From Rhodospirillaceae bacterium SYSU D60007 (GTDB lineage: Bacteria > Pseudomonadota > Alphaproteobacteria > Reyranellales > Reyranellaceae), in the NCBI GenBank assembly GCA_003574685.1, contig QOCQ01000009.1, positions 62,001-126,000 of the forward strand: a stretch of DNA of 64,000 nt, given 5' to 3'. The notes beneath the pieces were generated by a model. The model was not told the DNA's origin. It worked only from the letters and a program-made list of their open reading frames with translations, and searched no databases. A program made the translations under genes and the position numbers. Position 1 is the first letter of the stretch. Every line of letters begins with the position of its first letter. Shown here one piece after another: positions 9,046-17,583 of this stretch.

Positions 9046-10137
9046 TCAGGTCACCGCGATCGGCCCGCCATTGGAGCCGGTGCCGCCTTTGATCGGCGCC
9101 GGCGAGAATATGTAGACGAACTGGTACTTGCGGTCGGCGATCAGGGCCGTGAAATCCAGGTTCTCGTGATTGAAAATGCCGTGCTTGGCGATCAGCTCGC
9201 CGTGCACGACAAAGGCGAGGTTCTTGTCGGGATTGGGCACCACTTCGGTGGCCCATTGGTCGGCCCCCGTCAGGCAGCAACCCTTGTCGGCGACCCATTT
9301 GGCGACTTCAAGCCCGATACCGGGTTCGCCACCATTGAACTTGTCGTTGTTCTTCATCCACAGCTTGCCCCAGCCCGTGTTGAAGAACACCGCATCGCCT
9401 TCCTTGATATCCTCTTCCTTCATGTTCTGCTTCTGCATGGCGGCGCGCAGATCGGCGACTTTGATCTCCTCGCCGGCTTCCATCATCTTGCCCTTGACGG
9501 CTTCGATGTCGAACAGATGCCCGCGCGTAAAGAACGGTTTGACGTGCTCGATGCCAAGTTTCTTCATGCCGTAGGCACTGGCCATCTCGAACTCGGTGAC
9601 GCCGTTGTAGTAGCGCATCTCGTTCATGTCGCCATCCTTGCCCATCTGGATGCCGATATGGGCAAGTCCGTCGAATTGCGTGCCGGTCTGGCCGACTTCA
9701 GTCGCAAGATAGTCGTCGTGGTAGATCAGCTTGTTGGCACCGAACGGGCCGCCGGTTGGCGTGCCGGGAATGCGCAACGCGAAGGCACGCTCGCCGAATT
9801 TCGGCATGCCCGACTCGTAGACGCGGCCGATCCGGTAGATTTTGCCGTCCTTGATCCACTTCGCGGCATCCAGCACCTTGGCGGGCGTAATCCAGTTCGA
9901 GGCGCCAGCCTGGTCGTCCTTGCCCCACTTCGGATGCGGCCACCACGGCTTGTCGCTGAGTGCCGGCGTCGAGGCCTGCGCCACCTGGATATTCTGTGCC
10001 GAGGCGAATTTGTGCCCCATCGCGCCGAAGGCAGCGGCCGCGCCGCCGACCAGCGTTGCGGCCTTCAGGAAATCCCGCCGGTCGGCCGCCGGTGTATCAT
10101 TCTCAACAGTCTCCTGGCGGGTTTCGTCCTTGTCCAT
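9046..10137 (-). CDS. Tat-exported cyclase-family hydrolase, copy 1
   Basis: 363 residues from the ATG at 10137, which has an AGGAG site about 10 bases upstream. Residues about 20-50 carry a twin-arginine signal (DRRDFLKAATLVGG) with a hydrophobic Ala-rich stretch. The body belongs to the cyclase/isatin hydrolase/kynurenine formamidase-like family (PF04199), metal-dependent hydrolases of amides, lactones or lactams. The family's metal motif HxGTHxDxPxH appears here as GTQFDGLAH, so only the Asp and the last His are kept at this site; this variant is shared by all three copies in the window. Central residues are almost identical to copy 2, so these two arose by a recent tandem duplication. Substrate unknown; Tat export implies a folded, possibly metal-loaded enzyme. 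Confidence 0.85.
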   Translation of the reverse strand: MDKDETRQETVENDTPAADRRDFLKAATLVGGAAAAFGAMGHKFASAQNIQVAQASTPALSDKPWWPHPKWGKDDQAGASNWITPAKVLDAAKWIKDGKIYRIGRVYESGMPKFGERAFALRIPGTPTGGPFGANKLIYHDDYLATEVGQTGTQFDGLAHIGIQMGKDGDMNEMRYYNGVTEFEMASAYGMKKLGIEHVKPFFTRGHLFDIEAVKGKMMEAGEEIKVADLRAAMQKQNMKEEDIKEGDAVFFNTGWGKLWMKNNDKFNGGEPGIGLEVAKWVADKGCCLTGADQWATEVVPNPDKNLAFVVHGELIAKHGIFNHENLDFTALIADRKYQFVYIFSPAPIKGGTGSNGGPIAVT

Positions 10138-10204
10138 GGCTTCGCGCTCCTCCCGGGCCGGGACCCTCGGCGTGTCAGCGCGACACGCAGCCGGCCTGCA
10201 GGAA

Positions 10205-10247
10205 CTGTCCGCCGTTTCTTCAGCAGGCGTCAACGCACACAACTTGC
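10205..10247 (-). promoter_or_regulatory. Conserved upstream element / possible promoter of cyclase copy 1
   Basis: Read on the minus strand it contains GCAAGTTGTGTGCGTTGACG, then 17 bases, then GGACAG, about 68 bases before the ATG. The same block with few changes lies 66 bases before cyclase copy 2. TTGACG matches a -35 box; GGACAG is a poor -10, so this may be a promoter for an alternative sigma factor or a regulator site. Confidence 0.4.
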
Positions 10248-10284
10248 GCTGGACGGCAAGATTATTGATGCCGTTGCTGAGGAA

Positions 10285-10311
10285 ACGGGCGCCGCAATTG
10301 CCGGCGCCCGT
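10285..10311 (-). terminator. Hairpin terminator after cyclase gene 2
   Basis: Perfect 10-bp stem ACGGGCGCCG / CGGCGCCCGT with a 7-base loop, 16 bases past the stop of cyclase copy 2. The short TTTCC that follows on the minus strand is a weak T-run. It implies that copy 1 has its own promoter. Confidence 0.65.
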
Positions 10312-10327
10312 CACCTGTCCTGATGGG

Positions 10328-11407
10328 TCAGGTCACGGCGATTGGGCCACCGTTCGAGCCGGTGGCACCTTTGATCGGCGCCGGGGAGAAGATGTACGCG
10401 AACTGGTACTTGCGATCGGCAATGAGCGCCGTGAAATCGAGATTCTCGTGATTGTAGATGCCGTTCTTGGTGATCAGCTCGCTGTGCACGGGAAAGACGA
10501 GATTCTTGTCGGGATTGGGCACGACCTCGGTTGCCCAGCAGTCGGCACCCGTCATGCAGGCGCCCTTGTCGATCACCCACTTCGCCACTTCGAGGCCGAT
10601 GCCGGGCTCACCGCCATTGTACTTGTCATTGTTCTTCATCCACAGGTTGCCCCAGCCGGTGTTGAAGAACAGCGCGTCACCTTCCTTGATATCCTCTTCC
10701 TTCATGTTCTGCTTCTGCATGGCAGCGCGCAGGTCCGCGACTTTGATTTCCTCGCCTGCTTCCATCATCTTGCCCTTGACGGCTTCGATGTCGAACAGGT
10801 GGCCGCGCGTGAAGATCGGCTTCACGTTTTCGATGCCCAGCTTCTTCAGCCCGTAGGCCGTGGTCATCTCGAATTCGCTGATGCCGTTGTAGAAGCGGAC
10901 TTCAGTCAGATCGCCGTCCTTGCCCATCTGGATGCCGATATGACCAAGGCCGTCGAACTGGGTGCCGGTCTGGCCAATCTCGGTCGACACGAATTCGTCA
11001 TGCCCGACAAGTCGATTGGCACCGTATGACTCCGTCACGGGCGTGGTCCGCAGCGCAAAGGCGCGTTGGCCGTACATCGGCATCCTGGACTCATAGACAC
11101 GGCCCACGCGGTAGATCTTGCCTTCCTTGATCAGTTTGATCGCATCCAGCACCTTGGCCGGCGTGATCCAGTTGGAGGCACCCGCCTGGTCATCCTTGCC
11201 CCATTTCGGATGCGGCCACCACGGCTTGTCGGTAAGGGCAGGCGGCTGTGCAGCGGCCGGCGTCGTTTGCGCGGATGCGATCTGGCTCATCGCTCCCAAT
11301 GCCGCCGCGGCACCGCCGACCAGTGTCGCCGCCTTCAGGAAGTCACGCCGGTCCGCTGCCGGCACATCGTCATCAATCGGTTCTCGGCGGAGCTTGTTCA
11401 GGTCCAT
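10328..11407 (-). CDS. Tat-exported cyclase-family hydrolase, copy 2
   Basis: 359 residues. Twin-arginine signal DRRDFLKAATLVGG at about residues 19-32, identical to copy 1, followed by an Ala-rich core and a probable cut after IASAQ. PF04199-type hydrolase with the same variant metal motif, GTQFDGLGH. Long stretches are identical to copy 1 (for example TRGHLFDIEAVKGKMMEAGE and EEIKVADLRAAMQKQNMKEE). Differences cluster near the N-terminus after the signal and around residues 110-130, so the copies may differ in specificity. It lies divergently from the CobW gene across a 207-base spacer. Confidence 0.85.
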   Translation of the reverse strand: MDLNKLRREPIDDDVPAADRRDFLKAATLVGGAAAALGAMSQIASAQTTPAAAQPPALTDKPWWPHPKWGKDDQAGASNWITPAKVLDAIKLIKEGKIYRVGRVYESRMPMYGQRAFALRTTPVTESYGANRLVGHDEFVSTEIGQTGTQFDGLGHIGIQMGKDGDLTEVRFYNGISEFEMTTAYGLKKLGIENVKPIFTRGHLFDIEAVKGKMMEAGEEIKVADLRAAMQKQNMKEEDIKEGDALFFNTGWGNLWMKNNDKYNGGEPGIGLEVAKWVIDKGACMTGADCWATEVVPNPDKNLVFPVHSELITKNGIYNHENLDFTALIADRKYQFAYIFSPAPIKGATGSNGGPIAVT

Positions 11408-11472
11408 GGTCTCGGTTCCTCCCGCAGGCCGATCGTCTCCGGATGGGCACGCGGTTTCGACCCGCAGGGGAA

Positions 11473-11515
11473 ATGTCCCGCCGGTTGCTGCAAGACGTCA
11501 ACGCGAACAACTTGC
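11473..11515 (-). promoter_or_regulatory. Conserved upstream element / possible promoter of cyclase copy 2
   Basis: Minus-strand sequence GCAAGTTGTTCGCGTTGACG, 17 bases, then GGACAT, ending about 66 bases before the ATG. It mirrors the element before copy 1 in sequence and distance. Because the CobW gene starts about 100 bases away in the other direction, the site could control both units. Confidence 0.4.
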
Positions 11516-11614
11516 ACAAGACGCAGCAATGGGGCTGAGTGCCCTTGGCGATGGCAGCTTGGAGAACAGATCTTCACCTGCCAGGATGTCATCAATCACA
11601 CGACAGACAGGAAC

Positions 11615-12682
11615 ATGATGAGCCTGTTCGATCCTGACCGCTCCGCCGGCCGCATGCCGGTGGCGCTGATCACCGGCTTTCTTGGGAGCGGCAAGACCAC
11701 GCTACTGAATCACATTCTGCGCGATCCCCGGATGGCGCGCAGCCTGGTGCTGGTGAACGAATTCGGTGAGATCGGGCTCGACCATCTGTTCGTGCAATCC
11801 GTTGACGGCGACATGGTGCTGATGAAGTCGGGTTGCGTGTGCTGCACGATCAAGGGCGACCTTGAGCGGACCCTGCGCGATATTGCCCGACAGCGTCAGG
11901 CGCAGGCGCTGCCGCCGTTCGATCGTGTCCTTGTGGAAACGACCGGTCTTGCCGATCCCGCACCGATCCTGGCGCTGATGCTGAACAATCCGATGACGGC
12001 CCACGATTATCGGCTCGATGCGGTGGTGACGACCGTCGACCTCGTACACGGCGCCGCGCAGCTCGACGCGCAGCCCGAGGCGGTCAAGCAGGCAGCGGTC
12101 GCAGATCGTGTGCTTTTGACCAAGGGCGATCTTGCGTCGGACGAGCAGCGGGCGGAACTGGCGCATCGTCTCGCGATGCTCAATCCCGGCGCGCCGCGCT
12201 TCGAGGTGACGCAAGGTGACATTGACCCGGCCCTGTTGTTTGACGCCGGTCCCTTCGATCCGGCCGGCAAGACCGACAGGGTGCGGCAATGGCTGGCAGC
12301 CGAGAGCGTCGAAGGACATAGCCACGGACACGATCACGGCCACCATGATCACGCAGCGGCCGACCCCAATCGTCACGACGCGCGCATCGGCAGCTTCTGC
12401 CTGACCTGGGACGCGCCGCTGGAGTGGGATCAGTTCAACCGCTGGCTCATGGCCGTGCGTGCTAGCTGGGCCGACCGCCTGCTGCGGGTGAAGGGCGTGC
12501 TGAACATCCTCGGCGAGGCGCAGCCGCTGGTGATCCACGGCGTGCACCATGTGTTTCACCCGCCGACCCTGCTGGCGCACTGGCCCGATGAGGATCGCCG
12601 CTCGCGCCTCGTATTCATCACGCGCGACCTGCCGCGTGCCGACGTCGAGGCGAGCTGGCGCGAAATGTCAGAAGCGGCCTGA
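11615..12682 (+). CDS. CobW/COG0523-family GTPase, likely metallochaperone
   Basis: 355 residues. Walker A GFLGSGKT at residues 21-28, the diagnostic GCVCC motif (family CxCC) at 73-77, and the G-domain Asp/Lys segment LLTKGD further on. At about residues 233-247 there is a His-rich run (GHSHGHDHGHHDH), typical of zinc- or other metal-handling members, before the CobW C-terminal domain. G3E-family GTPases of this type deliver metal to client enzymes. The start is one of two adjacent ATGs (11615 or 11618); much longer readings upstream are antisense to cyclase copy 2. It sits between metal-dependent cyclase genes, which are plausible clients (inference). I saw no cobalamin riboswitch and no clear Zur box upstream. 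Confidence 0.9.
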   Translation: MMSLFDPDRSAGRMPVALITGFLGSGKTTLLNHILRDPRMARSLVLVNEFGEIGLDHLFVQSVDGDMVLMKSGCVCCTIKGDLERTLRDIARQRQAQALPPFDRVLVETTGLADPAPILALMLNNPMTAHDYRLDAVVTTVDLVHGAAQLDAQPEAVKQAAVADRVLLTKGDLASDEQRAELAHRLAMLNPGAPRFEVTQGDIDPALLFDAGPFDPAGKTDRVRQWLAAESVEGHSHGHDHGHHDHAAADPNRHDARIGSFCLTWDAPLEWDQFNRWLMAVRASWADRLLRVKGVLNILGEAQPLVIHGVHHVFHPPTLLAHWPDEDRRSRLVFITRDLPRADVEASWREMSEAA

Positions 12683-12692
12683 CATTGCGACA

Positions 12693-12720
12693 GAAGGGCT
12701 GGCGTCACAGCCAACCCTTC
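12693..12720. terminator. Bidirectional hairpin between cobW-like gene and cyclase 3
   Basis: GAAGGGCTGGC / GCCAACCCTTC pair with a single mismatch around a 6-base loop, 10 bases past the CobW stop and 21 bases past the end of the converging cyclase gene. It probably serves both. Confidence 0.65.
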
Positions 12721-12741
12721 GCGTCATCCCTGGTCGCGCGC

Positions 12742-13689
12742 CTACCACATCGCGACGGGGTTGATGATCATCTGTACGGCCCCGCGGATGCGAGCCTGCC
12801 CGAGCACGAACATGAACTCCTTGACGTCCTCTCTGGCAAGACGGCCGGTGTTCATTGTCTCCAGAATATAGATGCCGTTGTTCTTCAGCAGATGGGCGTG
12901 GGCGTAGAATATCTTCTGGCCCTTCGGTGGCGGCACTACGTCGAGGCCCCAGGTGTCGGCGCCCACTGCCATCGGACTGAGCGATGCGAGGAACGCGCCG
13001 GCATCGTTATCAATGCCCGGTTCACCTGATCCCCAGGCCTTGGGGTCCTTCTCGAACATGCCGTCAGTCCAGCCGGTGTGAATCAGCACCACATCGCCCT
13101 GGCGGACTTCGATGGCTTGCGCCTTCATCGCTGCCTTGAGGTCATCGGTGGTGATCGGCTGGCCCGACTTCATGGTTTCAACGCCGAAATGCTTTGCCAT
13201 GTTGATGAGCACGCCGCGGCCGACCAGCGGCGGGATGTTGTGCGTGCCGAGCTTCTTCAGCCCGGTAATGTCGATGAAGTCGGTGGCCTTGTTGCAGTTA
13301 TAGTACATGCCGCTCTCGCCAAGATGGCCGAGACCATCGAGCTGCGAGCCGACACCGAACCAGAGCTGGGCCAGGTCATCGTTGTAGACCACCGGCCACC
13401 CAACGTCCTTTTCAAGGCTGCGATCATTGTGCTGGCCAGGCTGGACAACCTGCAGGGTGACGCCACGCGGCGGGTAGGCCGGTGTCTTGGAATCAATGAC
13501 GATGCCCAGCGGATGACTCTGGCCCTTCTTCACCAGCTTGGCCGCCATCATTACCTGTTCCGGCGTGACATAATTGGCGGCGCCGATCTCGTCGTTCGGC
13601 CCCCATTTAGAGTGTTTGCAGTCCTGGGCAGCAGCGGTCCCGGCGGAGGCGACCGCCGCCGCTGCAGCAAGCAGCCGGCGTGTCCGCAT
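12742..13689 (-). CDS. Secreted cyclase-family hydrolase, copy 3 (divergent)
   Basis: 315 residues. Sec-type signal peptide in residues 1-21 (TRRLLAAAAAVASAGTAAAQ); unlike copies 1 and 2 it lacks a clear Tat RR-FLK motif. PF04199-type hydrolase with the related metal motif SQLDGLGH and the W-GPNDEIGAANYVTP opening that matches the KWGKDDQAGASNWITPAKVL opening of copies 1 and 2. Overall similarity is much lower, so this is an older paralogue. Two cysteines and an extended Pro-rich loop (TPAYPPRG) are specific to it. It converges on the CobW gene. Confidence 0.85.
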   Translation of the reverse strand: MRTRRLLAAAAAVASAGTAAAQDCKHSKWGPNDEIGAANYVTPEQVMMAAKLVKKGQSHPLGIVIDSKTPAYPPRGVTLQVVQPGQHNDRSLEKDVGWPVVYNDDLAQLWFGVGSQLDGLGHLGESGMYYNCNKATDFIDITGLKKLGTHNIPPLVGRGVLINMAKHFGVETMKSGQPITTDDLKAAMKAQAIEVRQGDVVLIHTGWTDGMFEKDPKAWGSGEPGIDNDAGAFLASLSPMAVGADTWGLDVVPPPKGQKIFYAHAHLLKNNGIYILETMNTGRLAREDVKEFMFVLGQARIRGAVQMIINPVAMW

Positions 13690-13789
13690 TGTTCGTATCC
13701 TCCCAAGATGGGCTGATCCCCTCAGCCCAGGGGGATGCTCCTATAGCCGCATGCGCTATGCAACCGGCATTCCCGGCGGCAAAAACGAA

Positions 13790-14557
13790 TCAGAAGATCA
13801 ATTCGGGCGCCTGCGGCACGGACTTCCAGAACTCGGAATCGTGACCGAAGAAAATGCGGGCGCCATTGCGCTCGAGGGCTGCCAGCCGGTCGAGAGAGGC
13901 CAGCATTGCCTCACGGTCGTGCACGAAGCGCGGGAGGCGGCGGTCGCGGAGCGTGCGGCAGAAGTAACAGGCGTCACCGGCCAGCACGACCTCCCCAGAA
14001 TCGACGCGCACGCGTAGCGACTGGTGGCCCGGTGTATGGCCATATGTCGGGATGCAGACCACCCGGCCGTCGCCGAACAGGTCGTGCTCACCATCGGCCA
14101 GTAGCAGGGGATGGCCGTGGTCGAAATCCTGCTTGTAGAAGCCGGACTTCGCGGCAAGCTCGGGCGTCTGCGCCGCCTCCCATTCGCGGCGCTGCACCAC
14201 AACGGTGGCATTGGGGATGAGCTGGTTGCCGCCGCAATGATCGAAATGCAGGTGCGAGTTGACGATGTAGTTGATCCGGCCGGGATCGCGGTCGATGGCC
14301 TGCAGCCGCCGGTCGATCTCGTCGCCAGGCAGGAACGTATCGAAGCTGAAGATGCGCGCCACGCGCTCGCCCAGCCGGCCGGCCGCGTCGGTTTGCAGGG
14401 AAGGGTGCATGCCGGTGTCGAACAGCACCATGCCCTTCGGATGCTCGACCAGATAGGAGGGGACCGGCAGCAGCACCGGCCCGTCCTCGCCTTCGATCAT
14501 GTCCTTCAGCCGCCCCGTGATGCGGCCGCATGTCATGGCGTAGAGCCTGACGGTCAT
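13790..14557 (-). CDS. MBL-fold metallo-hydrolase, N-acyl homoserine lactonase-like
   Basis: 255 residues. The metallo-beta-lactamase motif HLHFDH at 102-107 (HxHxDH), followed by a His in YGHTPGHQSL and Asp in LAGDACY, gives a full two-metal site. Length, the early LYAMTCG start and FDTGMHPSL are typical of the AttM/AhlS lactonase group, which opens the ring of acyl homoserine lactones; related members act on other lactones, so quorum quenching is possible but unproved. It follows gatB by 25 bases on the same strand and is probably co-transcribed. Confidence 0.85.
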   Translation of the reverse strand: MTVRLYAMTCGRITGRLKDMIEGEDGPVLLPVPSYLVEHPKGMVLFDTGMHPSLQTDAAGRLGERVARIFSFDTFLPGDEIDRRLQAIDRDPGRINYIVNSHLHFDHCGGNQLIPNATVVVQRREWEAAQTPELAAKSGFYKQDFDHGHPLLLADGEHDLFGDGRVVCIPTYGHTPGHQSLRVRVDSGEVVLAGDACYFCRTLRDRRLPRFVHDREAMLASLDRLAALERNGARIFFGHDSEFWKSVPQAPELIF

Positions 14558-14582
14558 GCGCTTCCTCCGCCGATCGAGGAGG

Positions 14583-16034
14583 CTAGCCCTCCAGCATCTT
14601 CTTCAGCAGGTCGTTGACGGCCTTGGGGTTGGCCTTGCCGCCGGTCGATTTCATGACCTGGCCGACGAACCAGCCGAACATCGAGGGCTTCGCCTTGTAG
14701 GCGGCGACCTTGTCGGGGTTGGCGTCGATGACGGCCCGGACCGCGGCTTCGATGGCGCCGGTGTCCGTGACCTGACGCAGCCCGCGCTCCTCGACCAGGA
14801 CAGCGGGATCCTTGCCGGTTTCCTCCATAGCCGCGAACAGGTCCTTGGCGATGCGGCCGGAGATCGTGCCGTCGGCGATCAGGTCGAGCAACTTGCCGAG
14901 GTGTTCGGCGCTGACGGGGCTCTGCTCGATGCCGACCCCGCGCCGGTTGAGCATGCCGAAGAGATCGCCCGTCACCCAGTTGGCCGCCTGCTTGGCGTCG
15001 CGCCCGCGCGCCACCGTCTCGAAGAACGCCGCTGTCTCCTTCTCGGCGACCAGCACGCTCGCATCGTAGCCCGAGAGCCCGTACGCGTTCACGAACCGCG
15101 CCTTTCGGGCGTCCGGCAGCTCGGGCAGATCGGCCTTCAGCTTCGCGACGTACTCCTCCGACAGCACCAGGGGCAGCAGGTCCGGATCGGGGAAATAGCG
15201 GTAGTCATGCGCGTCCTCCTTGGAGCGCATGGAGCGGGTCTCGCCCTTGCCGGGATCGAACAGCCGCGTCTCCTGCTCGATCGTGCCGCCGCCCTCGATG
15301 ATCTCGATCTGCCGGCGGGCTTCGTACTCGATCGCCTGGCGCACGAAGCGGATGGAGTTCACGTTCTTGATCTCGCAGCGCGTGCCCAGCGCGCTGCTGC
15401 CGGCCTTGCGCACCGAGACGTTGACGTCGCAGCGCATGGAGCCTTCCTCCATGTTGCCGTCGCAAGTGCCGAGATAGCGCAGGATCGAGCGCAGCTTCGT
15501 AAGATAGGCCGTGGCCTCGTCGGCCGAACGCAGGTCGGGCTTGCTGACGATCTCCATCAGCGCCACGCCGGAACGGTTGAGATCGATGTAGCTCTGCGTC
15601 GGGTGCTGATCGTGCAGCGACTTGCCGGCGTCCTGCTCCAGGTGCAACCTCTCGATGCCGATCGTCTTCGTGGCGCCGTCCTTGAGCTCGATCTCGATCG
15701 CGCCCTCGCCTACGACCGGATCCTTGTACTGCGAGATCTGGTAGCCGGCCGGCAGGTCGGCATAGAAGTAGTTCTTGCGGTCGAACACCGAGCGCAGGTT
15801 GATCTTCGCGTTCAGCCCCAGGCCGGTGCGCACCGCCTGGGCCACGCAATGGGCGTTGATCACCGGCAGCATGCCCGGCATGGCCGCGTCGACCAGCGAC
15901 ACCTGGGTATTGGGATCGGCGCCGAACGCGGTCGCCGCGCCCGAAAACAGCTTGGCGTTCGACACAACCTGCGCATGGACCTCGAGGCCCATCACGATCT
16001 CCCAGTCGCCGGTTTCGCCCTTGATCAAAGACAT
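14583..16034 (-). CDS. gatB: Aspartyl/glutamyl-tRNA amidotransferase subunit B
   Basis: 483 residues, the usual length. GatB activates the glutamyl or aspartyl group on misacylated tRNA-Gln/Asn so that ammonia from GatA can amidate it. The N-terminal cradle domain shows GLEVHAQV, then [18 protein letters not shown] and [18 protein letters not shown]; the C-terminal GatB/YqeY tRNA-binding domain runs from about residue 335 and contains the [13 protein letters not shown] end. GatC and GatA are not in this window; in many alphaproteobacteria they lie together and gatB may be apart. The start codon has no strong Shine-Dalgarno in view. Confidence 0.97.
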   Translation of the reverse strand: MSLIKGETGDWEIVMGLEVHAQVVSNAKLFSGAATAFGADPNTQVSLVDAAMPGMLPVINAHCVAQAVRTGLGLNAKINLRSVFDRKNYFYADLPAGYQISQYKDPVVGEGAIEIELKDGATKTIGIERLHLEQDAGKSLHDQHPTQSYIDLNRSGVALMEIVSKPDLRSADEATAYLTKLRSILRYLGTCDGNMEEGSMRCDVNVSVRKAGSSALGTRCEIKNVNSIRFVRQAIEYEARRQIEIIEGGGTIEQETRLFDPGKGETRSMRSKEDAHDYRYFPDPDLLPLVLSEEYVAKLKADLPELPDARKARFVNAYGLSGYDASVLVAEKETAAFFETVARGRDAKQAANWVTGDLFGMLNRRGVGIEQSPVSAEHLGKLLDLIADGTISGRIAKDLFAAMEETGKDPAVLVEERGLRQVTDTGAIEAAVRAVIDANPDKVAAYKAKPSMFGWFVGQVMKSTGGKANPKAVNDLLKKMLEG

Positions 16035-16110
16035 GGTCGTTCCGCCAGATAGCGCGCAGTGGCGGGGTACTTAGAGCCTGCGATGACCAATGTCCACGAC
16101 GACGGGACAG

Positions 16111-16172
16111 GGAGACAGTCGGAGACAGAAAGAAGGGCTGTTCGCGACAGGGTGGAGACAGTTTGAGACAGA
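16111..16172. repeat. Paired direct repeats of GAGACAG upstream of gatB
   Basis: GGAGACAGTCGGAGACAGA at 16111-16129 recurs as GGAGACAGTTTGAGACAGA at 16154-16172 with two differences. Each unit itself holds two GAGACAG copies spaced by 10 bases, one helical turn. The remaining sequence between gatB and the small secreted gene (16035-16344) shows no gene. Confidence 0.7.
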
Positions 16173-16344
16173 TAGACGAGGCATTTTACGCCGGCGCGTC
16201 TAGGAAGAGGGAAGGCGCGTTTCTATCGGATATTCCTTCACAATTTGTTCAGCGATGGCGGGGTTGTGGCGGGAAGGTGGCGTCCTACTTAACAGCGTTA
16301 GCTGAGCAATGAACACTCAGCGTTTACGTTGCAAGGGGTTCCTC

Positions 16345-16644
16345 ATGGTACGTCATACTGTTGTCATCGCGGCGGGTCTGGTGCTGGGTCTTGCCGGCCT
16401 CGCCACGCCGCAGGCGTTCGCGCAGACTGTCGAGTCGGACGATGCCGCCTATTGCAAGAAGCTGGCCTCGATGTACGAGCGCTGGGGACGCTCGGCCAAT
16501 ACCAGCAACAGCATTGAAACCAACACCGCCATAAACAACTGCAACAATCAGCGCGCGCCCGAGGCGATCGCGCATCTCGAGAAGCTGATGCTCGCGGCCG
16601 GCTACAGCCTGCCGGAGCGCGCTGTCGGTCGCCGCCAGCAGTAA
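16345..16644 (+). CDS. Small secreted protein of unknown function
   Basis: 99 residues from the ATG at 16345, which has AAGGGG about 7 bases upstream; an in-frame ATG at 16309 would add 12 residues before the signal. Residues 1-27 are a clear signal peptide (core TVVIAAGLVLGLAGLA, cut near AFAQ). The mature part of about 72 residues is helical in character, Asn-rich (NTAINNCNNQR) and has two cysteines about 29 residues apart that could form a disulphide. It ends in a basic tail. I do not recognise the family. It lies alone on the plus strand after gatB. Confidence 0.75.
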   Translation: MVRHTVVIAAGLVLGLAGLATPQAFAQTVESDDAAYCKKLASMYERWGRSANTSNSIETNTAINNCNNQRAPEAIAHLEKLMLAAGYSLPERAVGRRQQ

Positions 16645-16650
16645 ACTCTT

Positions 16651-16784
16651 GCCGGGAGCGCCACTCCAGTGGCGCCCTGCCGGGAGCGAAAGCGCAAGGC
16701 AGCCAGCGATCCAGGCCTTGCCGATGCGGGTTTTGGCTTCGCTGGCGCTTCGCCAAGGCGCCACTGGAGTGGCGCGCTCCCGGC
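16651..16784. repeat. Palindromic dispersed repeat, family D copy 1
   Basis: Arms GGGAGCGCCACTCCAGTGGC and the inverse GCCACTGGAGTGGCGCGCTC bracket about 90 bases, giving a long imperfect hairpin. A second copy with the same arms is at 60212-60341. No open reading frame of its own. Confidence 0.8.
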
Positions 16785-16855
16785 GAATGACGGAGCCATT
16801 TGCAGGCCGCGACATTAGATTTGCGGCCGACCATCCCGAACGCCGGAGCGTCCCA

Positions 16856-17572
16856 ATGATCGATCTCTACTACTGGCCGACGCCCAACGGCTGGAAGATC
16901 ACCATCATGCTGGAGGAATGCGGGCTGCCCTACCGGATCGTGCCGGTGAACATCGGCGCGGGCGAGCAGTTCAAGCCTGACTTCCTGAAGATCAGCCCCA
17001 ACAACCGCATGCCCGCGATCGTCGATCACGATCCGCCGGACCACGGTGCGCCAGTGGCCGTCTTCGAATCCGGCGCCATCCTGCAATACCTCGCCGAAAA
17101 GACCGGCCGGTTCCTGCCCGCCGATCTGCGCGGCAAGTACGAGGTGCTGCAATGGGTCAACTGGCAGATGGGCGGCCTGGGCCCGATGGCCGGGCAGGCC
17201 ACACATTTCAACGTCTATGCGCCGCAATTCACCCCGGCCGAAAAGCTGGATTACGGCCAGAACCGCTACACCAATGAGGTGAACCGCCTGTTCGGCGTGC
17301 TCGATCGGCGGCTGGCCGACCGCGAGTTCGTGGCCGGGGGCTATTCGATCGCCGACATGGCGATCTGGCCCTGGGTGCTGCCGTACAAGAACTTCCGCCA
17401 GAACCTCGATGACTTCGCCAATCTGCGGCGCTGGTTCACCGACACCATGGGCCAGCGTCCGGCGGTGCAGAAGGGCAAGGAGGCCGGCAGCGAGCTGCGC
17501 CGGCCGCAGACTGTGCATAGCGAGGAGGAGCGCCGCATCCTCTTCGGCCAGACCGCCGCCACCGTGCGCTAG
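16856..17572 (+). CDS. yfcG: Glutathione transferase, YfcG (Nu) type
   Basis: 238 residues from the ATG at 16856 (GGAG upstream). The N-terminal thioredoxin fold shows YYWPTPNGWKITIMLEE and ISPNNRMPAIVDH (cis-Pro) and ESGAILQYLAEKTGRF, the pattern of YfcG, a disulphide-bond reductase that uses two glutathiones and a Thr/Asn instead of the usual Tyr/Ser. The C-terminal helical domain (FNVYAPQ, YSIADMAIWPW) is typical. An extra 25-residue tail after the domain is charged. A second gene of the same type is at 20884; about half of positions agree by eye. Confidence 0.88.
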   Translation: MIDLYYWPTPNGWKITIMLEECGLPYRIVPVNIGAGEQFKPDFLKISPNNRMPAIVDHDPPDHGAPVAVFESGAILQYLAEKTGRFLPADLRGKYEVLQWVNWQMGGLGPMAGQATHFNVYAPQFTPAEKLDYGQNRYTNEVNRLFGVLDRRLADREFVAGGYSIADMAIWPWVLPYKNFRQNLDDFANLRRWFTDTMGQRPAVQKGKEAGSELRRPQTVHSEEERRILFGQTAATVR

Positions 17573-17583
17573 CGCAAGGGGCG

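Noticed and set aside
11066-11614. N-terminal extension of the CobW protein
   Set aside because: The extension is antisense to cyclase copy 2; the GTPase fold begins right after the ATG at 11615.
11408-11614. Cobalamin riboswitch or Zur site before the CobW gene
   Set aside because: I looked for a B12-box-like conserved core and a palindromic Zur-type site and saw neither.
14583-16034. gatB without gatC and gatA as an anomaly
   Set aside because: Separate location of gatB is common in alphaproteobacteria, so this is ordinary.
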